The translations under genes were made by a program, and so were the position numbers. Of a stretch of DNA of 23,519 bases, positions 1 to 10,727 are shown piece after piece; the first letter of the stretch is position 1; each line of letters opens with the position of its first letter. Below the pieces are notes generated by a model, which saw nothing but the letters and a program-made list of their open reading frames with translations, searched no databases and was not told the origin of the DNA. This DNA comes from Isohypsibius dastychi. Lineage: Eukaryota; Tardigrada; Eutardigrada; Parachela; Isohypsibiidae. The DNA lies in contig JAQIWT010000317.1 in the NCBI GenBank assembly GCA_034696485.1, positions 1 to 23,519 of the forward strand, given 5' to 3'.

Positions 1-618
1 TTCCAGGTCTGAAATAATTTCAAAAAATTCAAATCCAAACAAACAAACGTTTTACAATTTAATAGTAACGTAGGAAATTTCTTTCTATCTTACGGAATTG
101 GGATCGGAATGATGACATCTTTCAGTTCCAGGTTCAGGTCATTCAGGGTCTTATCGGTGTTAACTTGACAACCTTTGCCAGCTTCCGTCGGCCAACAGTT
201 TACTAAACAATACAAAAATGCAACAACGAACAACATTCCAATTTGGAACGACGTACTGGATAGTGGAATCTGATTTTCATCCTGGGAAAGAAGACGCCAC
301 TTGAGAATGCTCACGTCCGTGTTGACTGGGAATGTCTCATCGAGATTTTTGAGAGCGACGACATTTTGATTCTTCCATTTGTCCTTGTCGAACTTTGGAT
401 GAAGCTAGAAATTTCTTTGACGTGATTTATTACACTAAAGCCAATTCCGAGTTTCTTCTTACTTGAATCTGGCCTCTCTGGTCACCCAAATCCATTCTGA
501 GAGCCAACTTGGCCAGTTTTTCATCAGCCACTCGGAAAGTGAGCATTCCGGTAATTTCCAAGCTCTCTAGTCCACCATTTCTATCTCCGGTCAACTTGAT
601 GTATTCTTTTGACTCACG
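1..618 (-). CDS. ARCN1: Coatomer subunit delta (delta-COP), C-terminal part only
   Basis: Delta-COP is a subunit of the COPI vesicle coat that carries cargo from Golgi to ER; its C-terminal mu-homology domain is what is seen here. Minus-strand exons are 618-463, 404-257, 202-94 and 8-1 (continuing off the window), separated by introns of 58, 54 and 85 bases with GT/AG ends and matching phases. The translation contains YIKLTGDRNGGLE, FPVNTDVSILKWRL, INCWPTEAG and LNDLNLELKDV. These follow the conserved delta-COP order (GRDGGLQ, FPVNSDVGVLKWRL, INCWPSESG, DNLELNDV), recalled from the family. The N-terminal longin half, about 250 residues, should lie at higher coordinates, but nothing like it is found before the cyclase gene begins. 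The gene may be a 5'-truncated copy, or cut by a rearrangement or an assembly join. Confidence 0.85.
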
Positions 619-1220
619 CTAAACACATTAAAATAATTCAATTAATTCTGCATAGTAGGTACAAATATACCACACCTATCACGTGGAGCACCCGAGTCTA
701 CAGAAACAGGTTCCGAGATTCCTGCGCTTGCTGCCACTCTCTGCGGAAGAATCTCTGGGAACAAAGAAGGTTATTTGGTCTATTGAAACTCAGATCAAAT
801 CCTAAAACGTACTTTCTCCCTCCGTACATCGCTCTCCGAGCGATGTATACAGCAACGGTAGGCTTCTTCAAATAGTAGATACACTGGCAGTCTGATCACT
901 GGTAGGAAATGTGGGAAAATGGCTTTCACACTGAGATCACAAAACATGCCACAGTGCCCGTCGTAACACTGAAAACCTTGCGGTAGTGTGATCTCTATAT
1001 GTGGACTGCTTCTAAATTCAGAGGACGATTTTTTGAGATGAATTGCTGTGTTGATCACTCACCTCTTCGTACTGCTCATCAATCGTTGGTTACGAACCGA
1101 GAGTCACCGGCGAGACTTGCTAGTTCTGGGTTTTGTTGGGCAAGGACCGTGGTCACCGCGCTGCACTGCGTTCAGCACTCTTTTCTTATTTCACGTTCTA
1201 GTGGTTGGTTGTTTTGACAG
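619..1220. other. Gap between two 5'-truncated genes; no confident gene
   Basis: I see no supported gene here. Reading frames of 70-90 codons exist on both strands but resemble neither the missing delta-COP N-terminus nor a receptor cyclase ectodomain or membrane segment. On the minus strand there is a donor-like GAG/GTGAGT near 1062 and an acceptor-like TTTTCAG near 970, so unrecognised exons are possible. Confidence 0.4.
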
Positions 1221-4200
1221 ACAAATCAACTTCGTTCTCCACTCCGACCAAAGGCAGATGGAAAAAAATGCCGGTGACTGTGAGCTGGGCACCAAAGAGA
1301 TACCTGCGAATCACTGAAAAACTCGTGTTGGAGGTCCGTGTCATCATGAAGCTGCGTCACGAGAATTTCATGAAGTTCCTTGGAGGATGTTTGGAGAAAG
1401 ATAAGTGCGTCATTCTGTACGAATACTGCTCTCGTGGCAGCTTGGAGGTCAGGCCGTGAACGGCTTAATTCGCGGTTTTTACTAAGAACGTTTTTAGGAA
1501 ATGGTGACAAACCCTGAAGCCAAGTTCGAATGGCCTCTGCGATTCTCCTTCATCAATGATCTTGTTCGCGGCATGCACTATATCCACTCGTCCACATTGA
1601 AAGTTCATGGGAGGCTCAAGTCGAAATGTTGTTACATCGACTCGAGGTTTACACTGAAAATTGCGGACGCTGGCCTAAATAGTTTTTTCGATCTGACTCT
1701 GGCTGATTACTGGGCGCAAAAACGACAACCGGATTACTACAACAGCCTATTTCCCATAGCACCTGAACACCTGAGAACTCTGGCAGATAGCTATTTCAAA
1801 GTGGAACAAGAGACTAGCAAGGAGGGGGATGTGTACAGTTTTTCTATTATCCTTCAAGAGATCATTCTGAAAATACCAGCTTATACAATGCATGACATGG
1901 AACCTTATCGTGAGTGTGAAGTCATTAGCAGTTTTCCCCGCTTGACCGACAATTTTGCTCTCGATGAATTTCAGGAATTTTTGTGTTGATTAAACGGGAG
2001 CCGGCTTCGGGGGCAAAGCCATTCCGACCAATCATCGACGAGACAGCCTGTCATATTGATATGATCAAGCTCTGTGAGAAATGCTGGTCGGAGAATCCGA
2101 GTGATCGGCCGAGCTTCAATCAGATCCGTGTTGTCATGAAAGATGTTGTGAAGACACTGTGAGCTCGTTGTGCATCGCCCGCTTTGCCTCGAGACTCACG
2201 CTTCTGACACTATTTTGTGTCATTCAGGGGAATGGGTGACAAAATGAATATCTCGGAAACGTTACTGGCCCAGATGGAAGATCAGACCGCCGTTTTGGAG
2301 GAAGTTATTGAGGAGAAAACCATACTGGTTCTTAAAGAGAAAGAGCGGTCGGACAAACTTTTATTCAGCAACCTGCCATTGTGAGTCTTGTTAATGCTAA
2401 CCATTGATAAAGAACTACCGAACTTAATTCAAGTTGATTTAATGTGTTGAGAAGCCATCTTTGCGATAAGAAACAAACATTCTGTTTCAGGGTCTATGCG
2501 GAATCGTTGATCAGAGGCGAACCAATCGAGCCTGTTTATCTGGATGTATGCTCAGTGCTTACTGTCGATATCACGAATTTCGACAAAATGGTGGCCATAA
2601 GCGACGCATATGACACAGCAGAGCTCCTGAATGATCTTCACACCTTCTACAAAGATGCTGCTCAGAAATACGACTGCTTCGTTTTGGAGAGCCTTAAGGA
2701 CAACAGGGTATAAAACCAGTGGCCTGGCGAAAACCAAACCTGTGCGCGTCCGGACGATACTTGCTATTAAGTTCCAGTAAATATTCATATTCAAAAGGTT
2801 GATCTACTGGATTGCTAAATTAGATTTTGCTCGCAACAATTGGTTGATCTTTGGCGGGAGGAAAACTTAAAAAACTTCCAGTGCAGATATAAATCTCATA
2901 ATATGAATTTATTTAGAGATTAACCATCTTAACCTTCGAGCTGAAGTACCAACTTGATTCTGACCGTCAGAGAAGTTTCTGTGACTTTCAGGTTTCTTAA
3001 AATTTAGACCTGAAGATTTTAAAACGCTGTATCTTACGAAATAACCGAATAAAAGAATCAATTTTTGGTCAGAACAAAGCACTGTTTTTCGCCTATCCAA
3101 CAAACTAATCTAGCAAATACTCAGAGAGTTTGTTATAATTTAGTTTCTCGCCTGAACTTTTGGAACGTTTATGGATAAATTAGCAAGTTCAGAATGGGCC
3201 CAGCGCGAGCGCCCTGTCCAGTCATACTGGTGTTGCCCTCTACTGGTCGTACATCACCGTACTCATCTTGACCACGGCGTCCACCTGTGAGACAGAGCTG
3301 CTACGAAATCTATCTTTGCAGTTTGATTAGACTGTGTGTGGTCAAGATGCAAATAAAAGCCACCAGAGGCGTGCTTGCAACGCTTTGATTGTCATGAGGT
3401 CTGAGCAACGAAAGTAATGAATTTTTCTAAATTTGTGAAAAAATCCTAGAGCTACTGTGCGATTCCATTGCATTGATACACTTTTTCACTAATTTATTTC
3501 TTGACTCCCGCTCAACCGATTTTCCCGAAAATATTTTATTCTGAAAGCTCTTTCCTTCTTCTATAAAGAAAGCAATGGCTAGATAGTTCAAAAAGTTCTT
3601 TATTCGACGATGGTAATCAGTCTCCACCGAAATTCTATGCCCCGTTGTCCTTAATCAACGAATTACGGTAATCCAGAACAAGACACGAGGCTGAACCAGT
3701 CCGTGCCCATGTTGAGCCAATGATGTTCTAGTAGGTTACTTATTACATCTGTGATGTTGAGCTAGGTTGTGTCCGGTATACCCATCCGTAACGGGATTCT
3801 CCATGCAAGAGAACTGGCCCGACTTTCCTTAACGTTGCTATTCCAAAGCAAGTTTTTCGTAATAAAGCATCTGCGTGATGAGCGAATTCAGATTCGTCTT
3901 GGAACGCATTCCGGACCAACAGTATTCGGAGTCGTTGGAAAGACAGTGCCGCGGTTCGGCCTTTTTGGCGACATTACAAGCATTGCCGAGCGCATTGTCA
4001 GCACTGAGCACCGTAAGTTACATTTCTGCAAAAACATACGAAGATATTAACAAAGTTATCATCTCCCTAGCTTTCAAGATCAGACTGAGTGCGAGTAACA
4101 GGAACATTCTCGAGGCCTTCGGTAGTTTTCGAACTTTCGAAAGTTCGGATGTTTTTGTGAAAGGTCACGGACTGATGAAAACATTCAACTTGGTTGGAGA

Positions 4201-4352
4201 AGAAGGTGCACTTTTGTTATGACACTGGAGGCCAGGATGTGGAGGAGCAGTTTATCTTTTCAGGAAATATGGAGCTTCAGGCTCTACAGAGGAAGTACAC
4301 AGCAGCAGATCCCAAACCCAGTCGAATTTCAGCTGACTGCTCAACTCATTGA
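1221..4352 (+). CDS. Receptor-type guanylate cyclase, 5'-truncated and catalytically divergent
   Basis: Receptor guanylate cyclases make cGMP; a kinase-homology domain precedes a coiled linker and a cyclase domain. Exons are about 1221-1447, 1498-1909, 1975-2158, 2228-2380, 2491-2707, 3766-4012 and 4071 onward, all phase-consistent. The kinase-homology domain shows LRHENFMKFLGGC, YEYCSRGSLE, VHGRLKSKCC (HRD-like loop without the Asp), KIADAGL and GDVYSFSIILQEI. Ser replaces the ATP-binding Lys in VTVS (VAVK in relatives). The linker runs LLAQMEDQTAVLEEVIEEKT. In the cyclase domain both metal Asp positions remain (VDITNF at 2567, LKDN at 2699), as does the guanine-contacting Glu (2687). The guanine-specific Cys is Gly (3958) and the catalytic Asn is Ser (3979); Arg at 3991 remains. 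Ligand-binding and membrane parts are missing. The coding end is either 4222 by read-through or 4352 if 4207-4263 is spliced out. Confidence 0.85.
2708..3765 (+). other. Unusually long intron (1058 bases) inside the cyclase domain
   Basis: The donor GTATAA follows codon R of LKDNR and the acceptor CTAG precedes VVSGIPIRNG. The intron therefore falls between the second metal Asp and the next conserved block, and both sides are phase 0. Other introns of this gene are 50-110 bases. Inside, an 11-base perfect inverted repeat pairs 3265-3275 with 3338-3348 (ATCTTGACCAC and its complement). I recognise no gene in it. Confidence 0.7.
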
Positions 4353-4441
4353 TTGATTCGAGGTTTTCTTGTATTTTTCACCTCAGGAAAATTGATATTT
4401 AACGGCAAAAACCAATAGCGTTTACTTTGATCTGCGCTGCG

Positions 4442-4469
4442 CGTATTCCTGATTCTGATCAGGAATACG
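4442..4469. repeat. Perfect 12-base hairpin
   Basis: CGTATTCCTGAT (4442-4453) is followed by a TCTG loop and its exact reverse complement (4458-4469). It lies about 90-220 bases after the two possible stops of the cyclase gene. It could be a 3'-end structure or a remnant of a small palindromic element. Confidence 0.7.
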
Positions 4470-4635
4470 TATGAACGAGAACGGTAATCAAGAAATATCT
4501 TTATAGAAGTACTTTATAAAATTTGTATTGACAGAACTGAATTCAAGTATGCATTTACTCGCACATGCTGAGTCAGGAAGGCGTGGCTACAACATTTCGC
4601 AGCGTGGGAGAATAACGTCGAAATAAAATGGGGGT

Positions 4636-4872
4636 GATTGCGATTTTTTTCAAATGGATGACATGACGCCGAAATGGACACACCCAACTTCAAATCGACC
4701 TATCTCCGTCCGTAAGAGCCCAAAGGATCAGATCATGCAAAATCAACTTTTGCGTGATGAGATCCATCCGAATCGATCACAGTGATCCATGTGACGTCAA
4801 TGTTCAGAGGGTTCATTTTGGCAGTGTGAGCCATTTCGGCGTCATGTCATCCATTTCGCGAAAATCGCAATC
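4636..4872. mobile_element. MITE-like element with 42-base terminal inverted repeats
   Basis: The left arm 4636-4677 and the right arm 4831-4872 are reverse complements at 38 of 42 positions, with the four mismatches clustered near the outer third. They enclose about 150 bases of unrelated sequence with no reading frame. Shared inner sequence includes GGATGACATGACGCCGAAAT. No convincing target-site duplication is visible. A non-autonomous DNA transposon is the likely explanation. It fills most of the spacer between the cyclase and CFAP70 3' ends. Confidence 0.7.
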
Positions 4873-4968
4873 GACTCAATATGCTAACTGAGTTTATCTC
4901 GGATCAATCAGAAGATGCGAAGCAAGACACAAACCAAATTTTCGTGCACGGAGAATGTTGATTACGAA

Positions 4969-7900
4969 TCATGTGCCATTTGACCGTGACCTCTTAACTT
5001 CATCAAACAGATCTTGGTGGATTTTCAGCCCACAAAGAACAGCCGTTACATAGTTCTTTTCCGTCAGCTCTGTTCTCCCAGTGAGACGCGCGATCATCGT
5101 CAAATATCCCCACACCAAAGGGTTCGAGTCATCCTGAGAATTTGCTCTCTCCATAGCATATTCTGCATTAATCATATCCCCGAGCTTAAAGCTGGCAACT
5201 CCACATCCCAACCAGCTCTTACAAGTCTCATGAAGTTTAGCCGCTGAAAAATACATTTCCTTCGCTTTGGCAAAATTCTCTTGCACGGTGGCAAGTAAAC
5301 CATAACGATAAAACAGAGGATACTTGTCAAAAAGTTGAATTCCCCCAGAAATGGCTTGATCGTATAAATACGCGGCGCTGTCATAATTCTTGCGAGCAAA
5401 GTGAACATGCCCATAATACATGAACAAATCTGGCGTTTCCACTGAAAGGACGTCCTGTAATATCTTTTCAGCCTCGTCATACAGTTCCCGTTGCAAAAGC
5501 AGAATCACCACCGACTTCCAATAAACGTGATCTTTACTGACTCCCACTCCAACCAAACTGCAGATACTCAATGTCCCAAACCGGTATAAACCAAACGACG
5601 CAAAATACGGCAGGCAATAATAGAAGATGTTTTTTTGTTGTGGATATGCATGGCTCCTTTTTCTCGCCATTTTGTTGTCATGTAGTTTCAGTGAGTGTTT
5701 CGGTGGAAATAGAATATTTTCTTCAGAGATGTCGTACAGAACCTTCGACTTGTTCGGTACAATGGGGCATGGGAATAAAATATCCTCCATCATTCTGTAA
5801 GCACGCTCAACTGCGGCTTGACCGGTCGGGTAGTCTGGTAAGTTGGACGCGCAAGTTCGCTCCAAGAACCTTAAATTGGCGCGTTGTTCTTTCAGCTTTT
5901 CCTCGTTCTTTTCCAGCAGCGCGTTGGCTTCGTAGTATGCTCGTTCTTTCAGCAGATCCGTCGCCCCCGTTGGGTCATTTGGAAGACAGTCGTAGAATGC
6001 CCCGAGCACCGTCCACGCAATCGGTGACTTTGGCTGAAGAACTGTCACCGTTTCAAAAAGAACTTGAGCTTTCGTCGTTTCACCAGATTCAAAGAAGGAA
6101 TATCCGAACATGATCAGCCCATCTGCATTATTCCAATTCGTCCGAAGGAATTGCGCAAATGATTTGATAGCTTCCGCATATTTGCGGTATTTCAACTGAA
6201 ACAAACCAAGATCAACCCATGTCCCAGGAGAGCATTCTGGAAGTTCCGTTCGTTTGATCAGATAATCTTCTGCTTTCGCGAGATCATTTTCGATCTCACA
6301 TTCCAGCGCTAATACTTTCAAATGCAAGCTTGGATTCGGTTCTTCAACAATCTCCAAATTTGCCTCCAAATGTGGTGGGAGTGCATTGGTGATTTCTCTG
6401 CTTATCTCATCCCTGAGTTTCACAATAAACTGCTCGTAGTCAGCTTTATCATCAAACGCTTTCCCTCGACAATGACGATCCCTGACAATCTGCAGCACCA
6501 AATTGCACAACCGATTCTTGACTATGTACATCTCTCCAGTTTTCTCTAGCTCCGCTTCAATATTCTTCACAATTGTAATCCAGTCACTATAATTCAGCAT
6601 TTCCCGTTTATACAGTGAACACACCAACTCATGAAACCTTGAGACTTCATTTCTCAACTGCTGGGCCGCGAACTTGCCGTCGTCATTCGGATACAGAGTT
6701 TTCGGACGTTTTGGAATCGTGGCGCTCAAATCAAACCCATGAAAATCATCCTCTCGCTTTCTAACCAACGGTTTCTCCAAGCAGATAACCACAGATACGT
6801 AGGTCCCATACGCTTCGTACAACTGTTTATCCAGTTCATCTTGACTCACAGGTGGCGGGGCATTTGGATCCAGTGGAGGGGTATGGACATGCACTGCAGA
6901 CTTCCTCTGTGTGATACTGGCAGGTGTCCCTTCAGGAGTCTTCTTTGCGGTCCCAGACCCGGATTTCTCATGCTCGACAACAACAGGAGGCAGCGCAGTC
7001 GGCCCGAATATTTCAATAGCAGCGCTTTTCCGTTGGACCTTATCTGTAAACTCTTGTGGTTGAAACGCCTGAACAGGATATTTCCCACGGATTCCCCTTG
7101 ATCCAGGTTCCAAGAGGGATGCAACATCCACATATGCCACACCATGTTTCATGATGACAGCGTCTTCCATGGACCCGACGTTGTCAGCCTGTTTTCGTTT
7201 TGTGCTGACATGACGTTCTGGGACGACCAGATTGCATATTTCAATTGGCCAGATTCCGGTTGATGTTATCCTTGCCTTCAGACAGTCAGCGGCTTCAGCG
7301 GAGATGACACAACGAAATTCGGTGAAGGATGGAAGGAAAGCGTAGTTGGGTTTGTCGTTCGGCTCGATACCTGTTTGTCTTCAGTTAATCAGTGATTTAG
7401 GAGTGGACTTGAAACACAGAAATGGGTTCAATACTCACAGATCAATTGATGTAGCGGCAGTCATGCCGACTGATTCCGAAATATATGAATAATGCGCCGG
7501 CCATTTGACGAACCGTGGCTCGAGACACTCGGGCTGGGCCTGAACGTTCTTGGAGTTGATGATCAGATACCTAATAAAAAGAAAGGAACGATTTTGTCAT
7601 GTTGGTCGTTTTTTTGCGGCAGATGCAAAATCCATAAATTCTAAAGAGCGAAAAATTGAATTTAACATCGTGACACATCCATCAAACCAATAAAGAAATA
7701 AGATAAATACAGGAACATTTTGTGAATCACTCCAGAAGATCAAGCATCTTTTGTTTCTTTTGGTTGTGTTGAAAAAAAATCTTTTCGTATTCAAAAACCC
7801 TCTTGTTTTTTCCAAAACTTCTACCAGGCAGGTGAATGTCAGTTGAACATTAAACCAAACCTCTCATTACTTGCGGTAGAAGGCAGTGAAGTGATGATGC

Positions 7901-8630
7901 CATAGCTAGTGCTAGAAACAGACGCGCTGGCATTGATGATGAACGTTTCAGGCATTCTGAAGAAGCCTTCAAGTCGCAAAAGCAGAATGTTGAAAGAGCT
8001 TGTGATCTCCGGTGGAATGAGCTGATCAGCCAACGACGTCACAACGAGATCAACACGGCTTTCTTCAGCAGCATTCATAGCGCCCGAAACAGATGACTTG
8101 TCATCGGCTTCAGCGCCAGTTTTTCCAAACGTGAATACAGGCAAGTTCCGCTGAACTTCTTTTTTTCCAAGCACCAATGGAAGCAGATCGACCAGTGCCT
8201 GTCCGACCAGCTCAGTTCTTTCCTCCGGAGCTTGTTTCTTCTTCTCCTTTGCAATCAGCTCAACTTCGTAAAAGTTCAGTACAAGTGGATAATGAACCAA
8301 AGCGTCGATGTCGCCGAATGTGTTCAGGTCAATTTTGGCCGTCATCTTCAACTTCAGATCAACAACCAGTGAAGTGACAACCACCTGGTCACTCACTGCG
8401 ATGCATTTCTCGCCAGCAGAAATTGTGAATAATTTGGCCAACATCGTCCATTCACCAACATCGCGGAATTTGTTGACATTGATATTACAGATTTTGGTCA
8501 GCTGCACTTCAAAAGTAACGCGCGCCACCGCCGCTTTTGGGGAATGCGAGCCTTGCTGGGTTTGACCTTTGACTGGACTGCGAACTCCAGACTGGCCAGA
8601 TGTACGAGCACTAGGGTCAGTGAAAGCCAT
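4969..8630 (-). CDS. CFAP70: Cilia- and flagella-associated protein 70, apparently full length
   Basis: CFAP70 is an axonemal protein associated with outer dynein arms in motile cilia and sperm flagella. Three exons, 8630-7861, 7570-7439 and 7378-4969, join in phase to 1103 residues, close to the roughly 1,120 of the human protein. Introns are 290 and 60 bases; the first uses an atypical donor (GAGAG/GTTTGG). The start MAFTDPSARTSG opens a low-complexity leader followed by a C2-like beta-rich region. Helical TPR repeats are visible at about residues 674-797 (KAEDYLI, TWVDLGLFQLKYRKYAEAIK, AWTVLGAFYD) and 932-1093 (LYDEAEKILQDV, YYGHVHFARKNYDSAAYLY). Exon 2 carries YLIINSKN. Residues about 855-910 are less TPR-like and aromatic (NIFYYCLPYFASFGLYRFG); I found no clean splice pair to remove them. 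No frameshift or stop is seen. Confidence 0.85.
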
Positions 8631-9037
8631 GATGAGCGGATTTCTGTGAGCTGCAATGCTCCGCGAACCACCCGAGAACGATAATATCAGACCATTGGCT
8701 GAATACGGGCAGCGAAGTGCTCAGATAACAATATCGGGATAAGATCAATCAAAAGAACAAGTCACTGATCAACAGCGAATTCAAGAACATTGATGTTGCA
8801 TGCAAGAGATTCGATATCTTTGTGGTTCGATCCTTGAACCGTCGATAATTATCTCAGCAAGCCTGACTGCTACACATGGCAACAAGTCTGGAATCATCGG
8901 CGTAAACATATCTGCCTCGATTGGCACTAGGCTGACTTCCTGACGTGAACAACTTGTCTCTTTGATGGGTAACGTGAACATCTCAAGTTACTGATCAGCA
9001 TAGAAACTGCTGGAAGATTGTTAAAAATTTTATATTC
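8631..9037. other. 5' flank of CFAP70; no gene recognised
   Basis: This stretch is directly upstream of the CFAP70 start. On the minus strand it contains a CCAAT motif (8692-8696) but no clear TATA box. A 66-codon minus-strand frame at 8781-8981 resembles nothing I know. Confidence 0.4.
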
Positions 9038-9185
9038 GGGAGGACGCGATTTTGCGTGACTTGAAAGTGGAGGTTGGAAGTGTAGGTTGATTTAGGAATT
9101 TGAGACTGGCTCCAGACAAGAAAAAGCTTAATCCAACCTACACCTCAAATCTCCAATTTGCGAACCCACAAAATCGCGTCCTCCC
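9038..9185. mobile_element. 148-base hairpin (MITE-like) element
   Basis: The arms 9038-9094 and 9129-9185 form a near-palindrome. They share GGGAGGACGCGATTTTG at the outer end and GTGTAGGTTG near the loop, with mismatches and small indels between. The loop is about 34 bases. There is no reading frame. The copy can fold into a long imperfect hairpin typical of MITEs. Confidence 0.75.
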
Positions 9186-9309
9186 AATTGTGTTCATGTG
9201 TTACCGTTTTATGATGCCATTTTGAACGTGACTGGATAAGTTTTCGATTTGTACAAACGATAAAAACGGATTTTCCAACGGTTTGATTGGATTTGCCGCG
9301 CTCATATAA

Positions 9310-9437
9310 CTACACATCGTGAAATATCTTGAACGCATGGTTTTTGAGTTCGCTGTACATGAAGGCTTTGTAAACCCGCAGTATTTCTCGTATTTTGACG
9401 CGTGTCAGCACATTCTGGTGCGGATGTGATTCTGTTT
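9310..9437 (-). pseudogene. Possible terminal exon or gene remnant, unidentified
   Basis: After an acceptor-like TTAATCAG on the minus strand, a frame of 42 codons with coding-like composition (VKIREILRVYKAFMYSEL, then KNHAFKIFHDV and a stop) ends at 9310. Upstream on the same strand, around 9500-9600, a second short coding-like stretch (TSKLIENATDVTDIKKTVK) ends at a GTATGT donor. However, the two do not join in phase. This may be an eroded gene or chance. I do not recognise the family. Confidence 0.2.
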
Positions 9438-9700
9438 CTGATTAATCAAGTAATCCAGGCCTACACATAACTCCCGGAATGCGATGAGGATTGACATACA
9501 TGATGTTCTGATTCTGTTCCAGCTCGTTCCTTCGAGGCTTTCACGGTCTTTTTGATATCTGTCACATCTGTTGCATTTTCAATCAGCTTTGATGTTTTTC
9601 TCTCCTGGTTCCGGTATTGTGATCAACAGATTTTTTACGGGCTATTAGCTGTATTTTTAAGTCGAAGAGTACAATGGTTTAACCAAGAGTGTGTCGCAAT

Positions 9701-9860
9701 GGAGGGAGGGGGGGGGGCTTGCGGGCTCTAGCTTCCCGAATATTTTAGGCAGCCCCTCGAATATTTTTGAAAGGCTTTCTTAGCCTTTCGAAACATCCGA
9801 AACTCTCGAATCCGTCCTATTTCCAACCCCCTAACATCCTCTGTACCCCCACCCCCCTGC
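9701..9860 (-). repeat. G-rich / ATATTCGGGAGGCT repeat, reverse orientation
   Basis: Read on the minus strand, this segment has a G-rich head (GGGGGGTGGGGG near 9855), an AT-rich middle with TTCGAGAG and TTCGAGGGGCT, and the tail AATATTCGGGAAGCT followed by GAGCCCGCAAGCC. The same order of motifs occurs on the plus strand at the right end of the window. It is therefore a dispersed repeat and not simple sequence alone. Confidence 0.65.
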
Positions 9861-10695
9861 TCGGACACAGAGGTCAGCCTACCGGCTGGACCAGTGCACA
9901 GTGAAAAAATCAAAAAAGTAATCAGCCACTCGAATTTTAGAACCTTGGCATACCCTTGGTATAACCTTTTGTTCTTCGCAAGAAAGGTTTTGATGCGTAG
10001 TAGTGTCACTGATTTTCAGTTTATTGCTAGAAAAGCAAGTACAGCTATTGTTTTCCGTTTGACGGGAAAAGAGTCTTGATCATCATAGAGATCAACAATT
10101 CGGCGAAGGAGAAAAAAGAGGAAATGAAAGGGAATATGGAGCGCGCACAGGCTAAAAGTAAGGCCTCATAGGCCAATAAATGGGAGATTTAGCAAAAGAA
10201 CGGTAGACTTTTGGGGAATTGATTATTTCCGGGTGCTGCAGTGGGATTTCGGGATACCATGCTGGGCTATCCTGGCCTGATCTCTTCCCAGCACGGGGAA
10301 TAGGAACGGCCATTTGCCCACGGATTTGTGGTGTGTAACGACGCAGCTTGATCCAGTGACGCCCTGGAAAGAAGGAAATGCGGTTGTCGTATCACTTTTG
10401 GTAATCACTTTGTGACTTGTTGATTAGATTGCTAACGTTATCCGGCCCCATGGTGGGTTAGTTAGACAAACAGATCTACTGTGACACAACTGACAGATTT
10501 TGGCGTTGTTTTCGGATCAAACAAATTATCTGACATTTGACGTTTAGTTCCGAGTTCGAAAGAGAGAGTTAGCCCAAAATCGATGATGAAAATGTCATGA
10601 AATATCAAAGATCCAACGCAAAAAAAAGAGTTTTACTGGATTACGAATGTTTTACGAATTAGGTGAACAAATCAAAATTGTGATGTCTTATTATT
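9861..10695. other. No gene recognised
   Basis: Only short frames occur. One minus-strand stretch at 10223-10360 follows an acceptor-like CTTCTTTCCAG and stays open for about 46 codons to a TAA (GVTGSSCVVTHHKSVGKWPF). It lies downstream of the poly(A) signal of the secreted-protein gene, has no partner exon and resembles nothing I know. Confidence 0.35.
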
Positions 10696-10701
10696 TTTAT
10701 T
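10696..10701 (-). promoter_or_regulatory. Poly(A) signal AATAAA
   Basis: AATAAA on the minus strand lies about 27 bases past the TAG stop of the secreted-protein gene. The spacing supports that stop as a genuine gene end. Confidence 0.55.
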
Positions 10702-10727
10702 AAAAGTGTGCTGATGTTTGACACGTT

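Noticed and set aside
795-1058. Minus-strand frame that could extend delta-COP upstream
   Set aside because: Its sequence does not resemble the longin or linker part of delta-COP, and it cannot be spliced in phase to the exon at 618.
5560-5760. Possible unspliced intron in CFAP70 (aromatic stretch)
   Set aside because: No in-frame GT/AG pair fits, and the total length without removal already matches the family, so it is kept as coding.
5571-6113. 180-codon plus-strand frame
   Set aside because: It lies antisense to the CFAP70 exon, which has strong family evidence and is open over 2.4 kb.
8820-8835. GGTTCGATCC resembling a tRNA B box
   Set aside because: No A box, acceptor stem or cloverleaf can be drawn around it.
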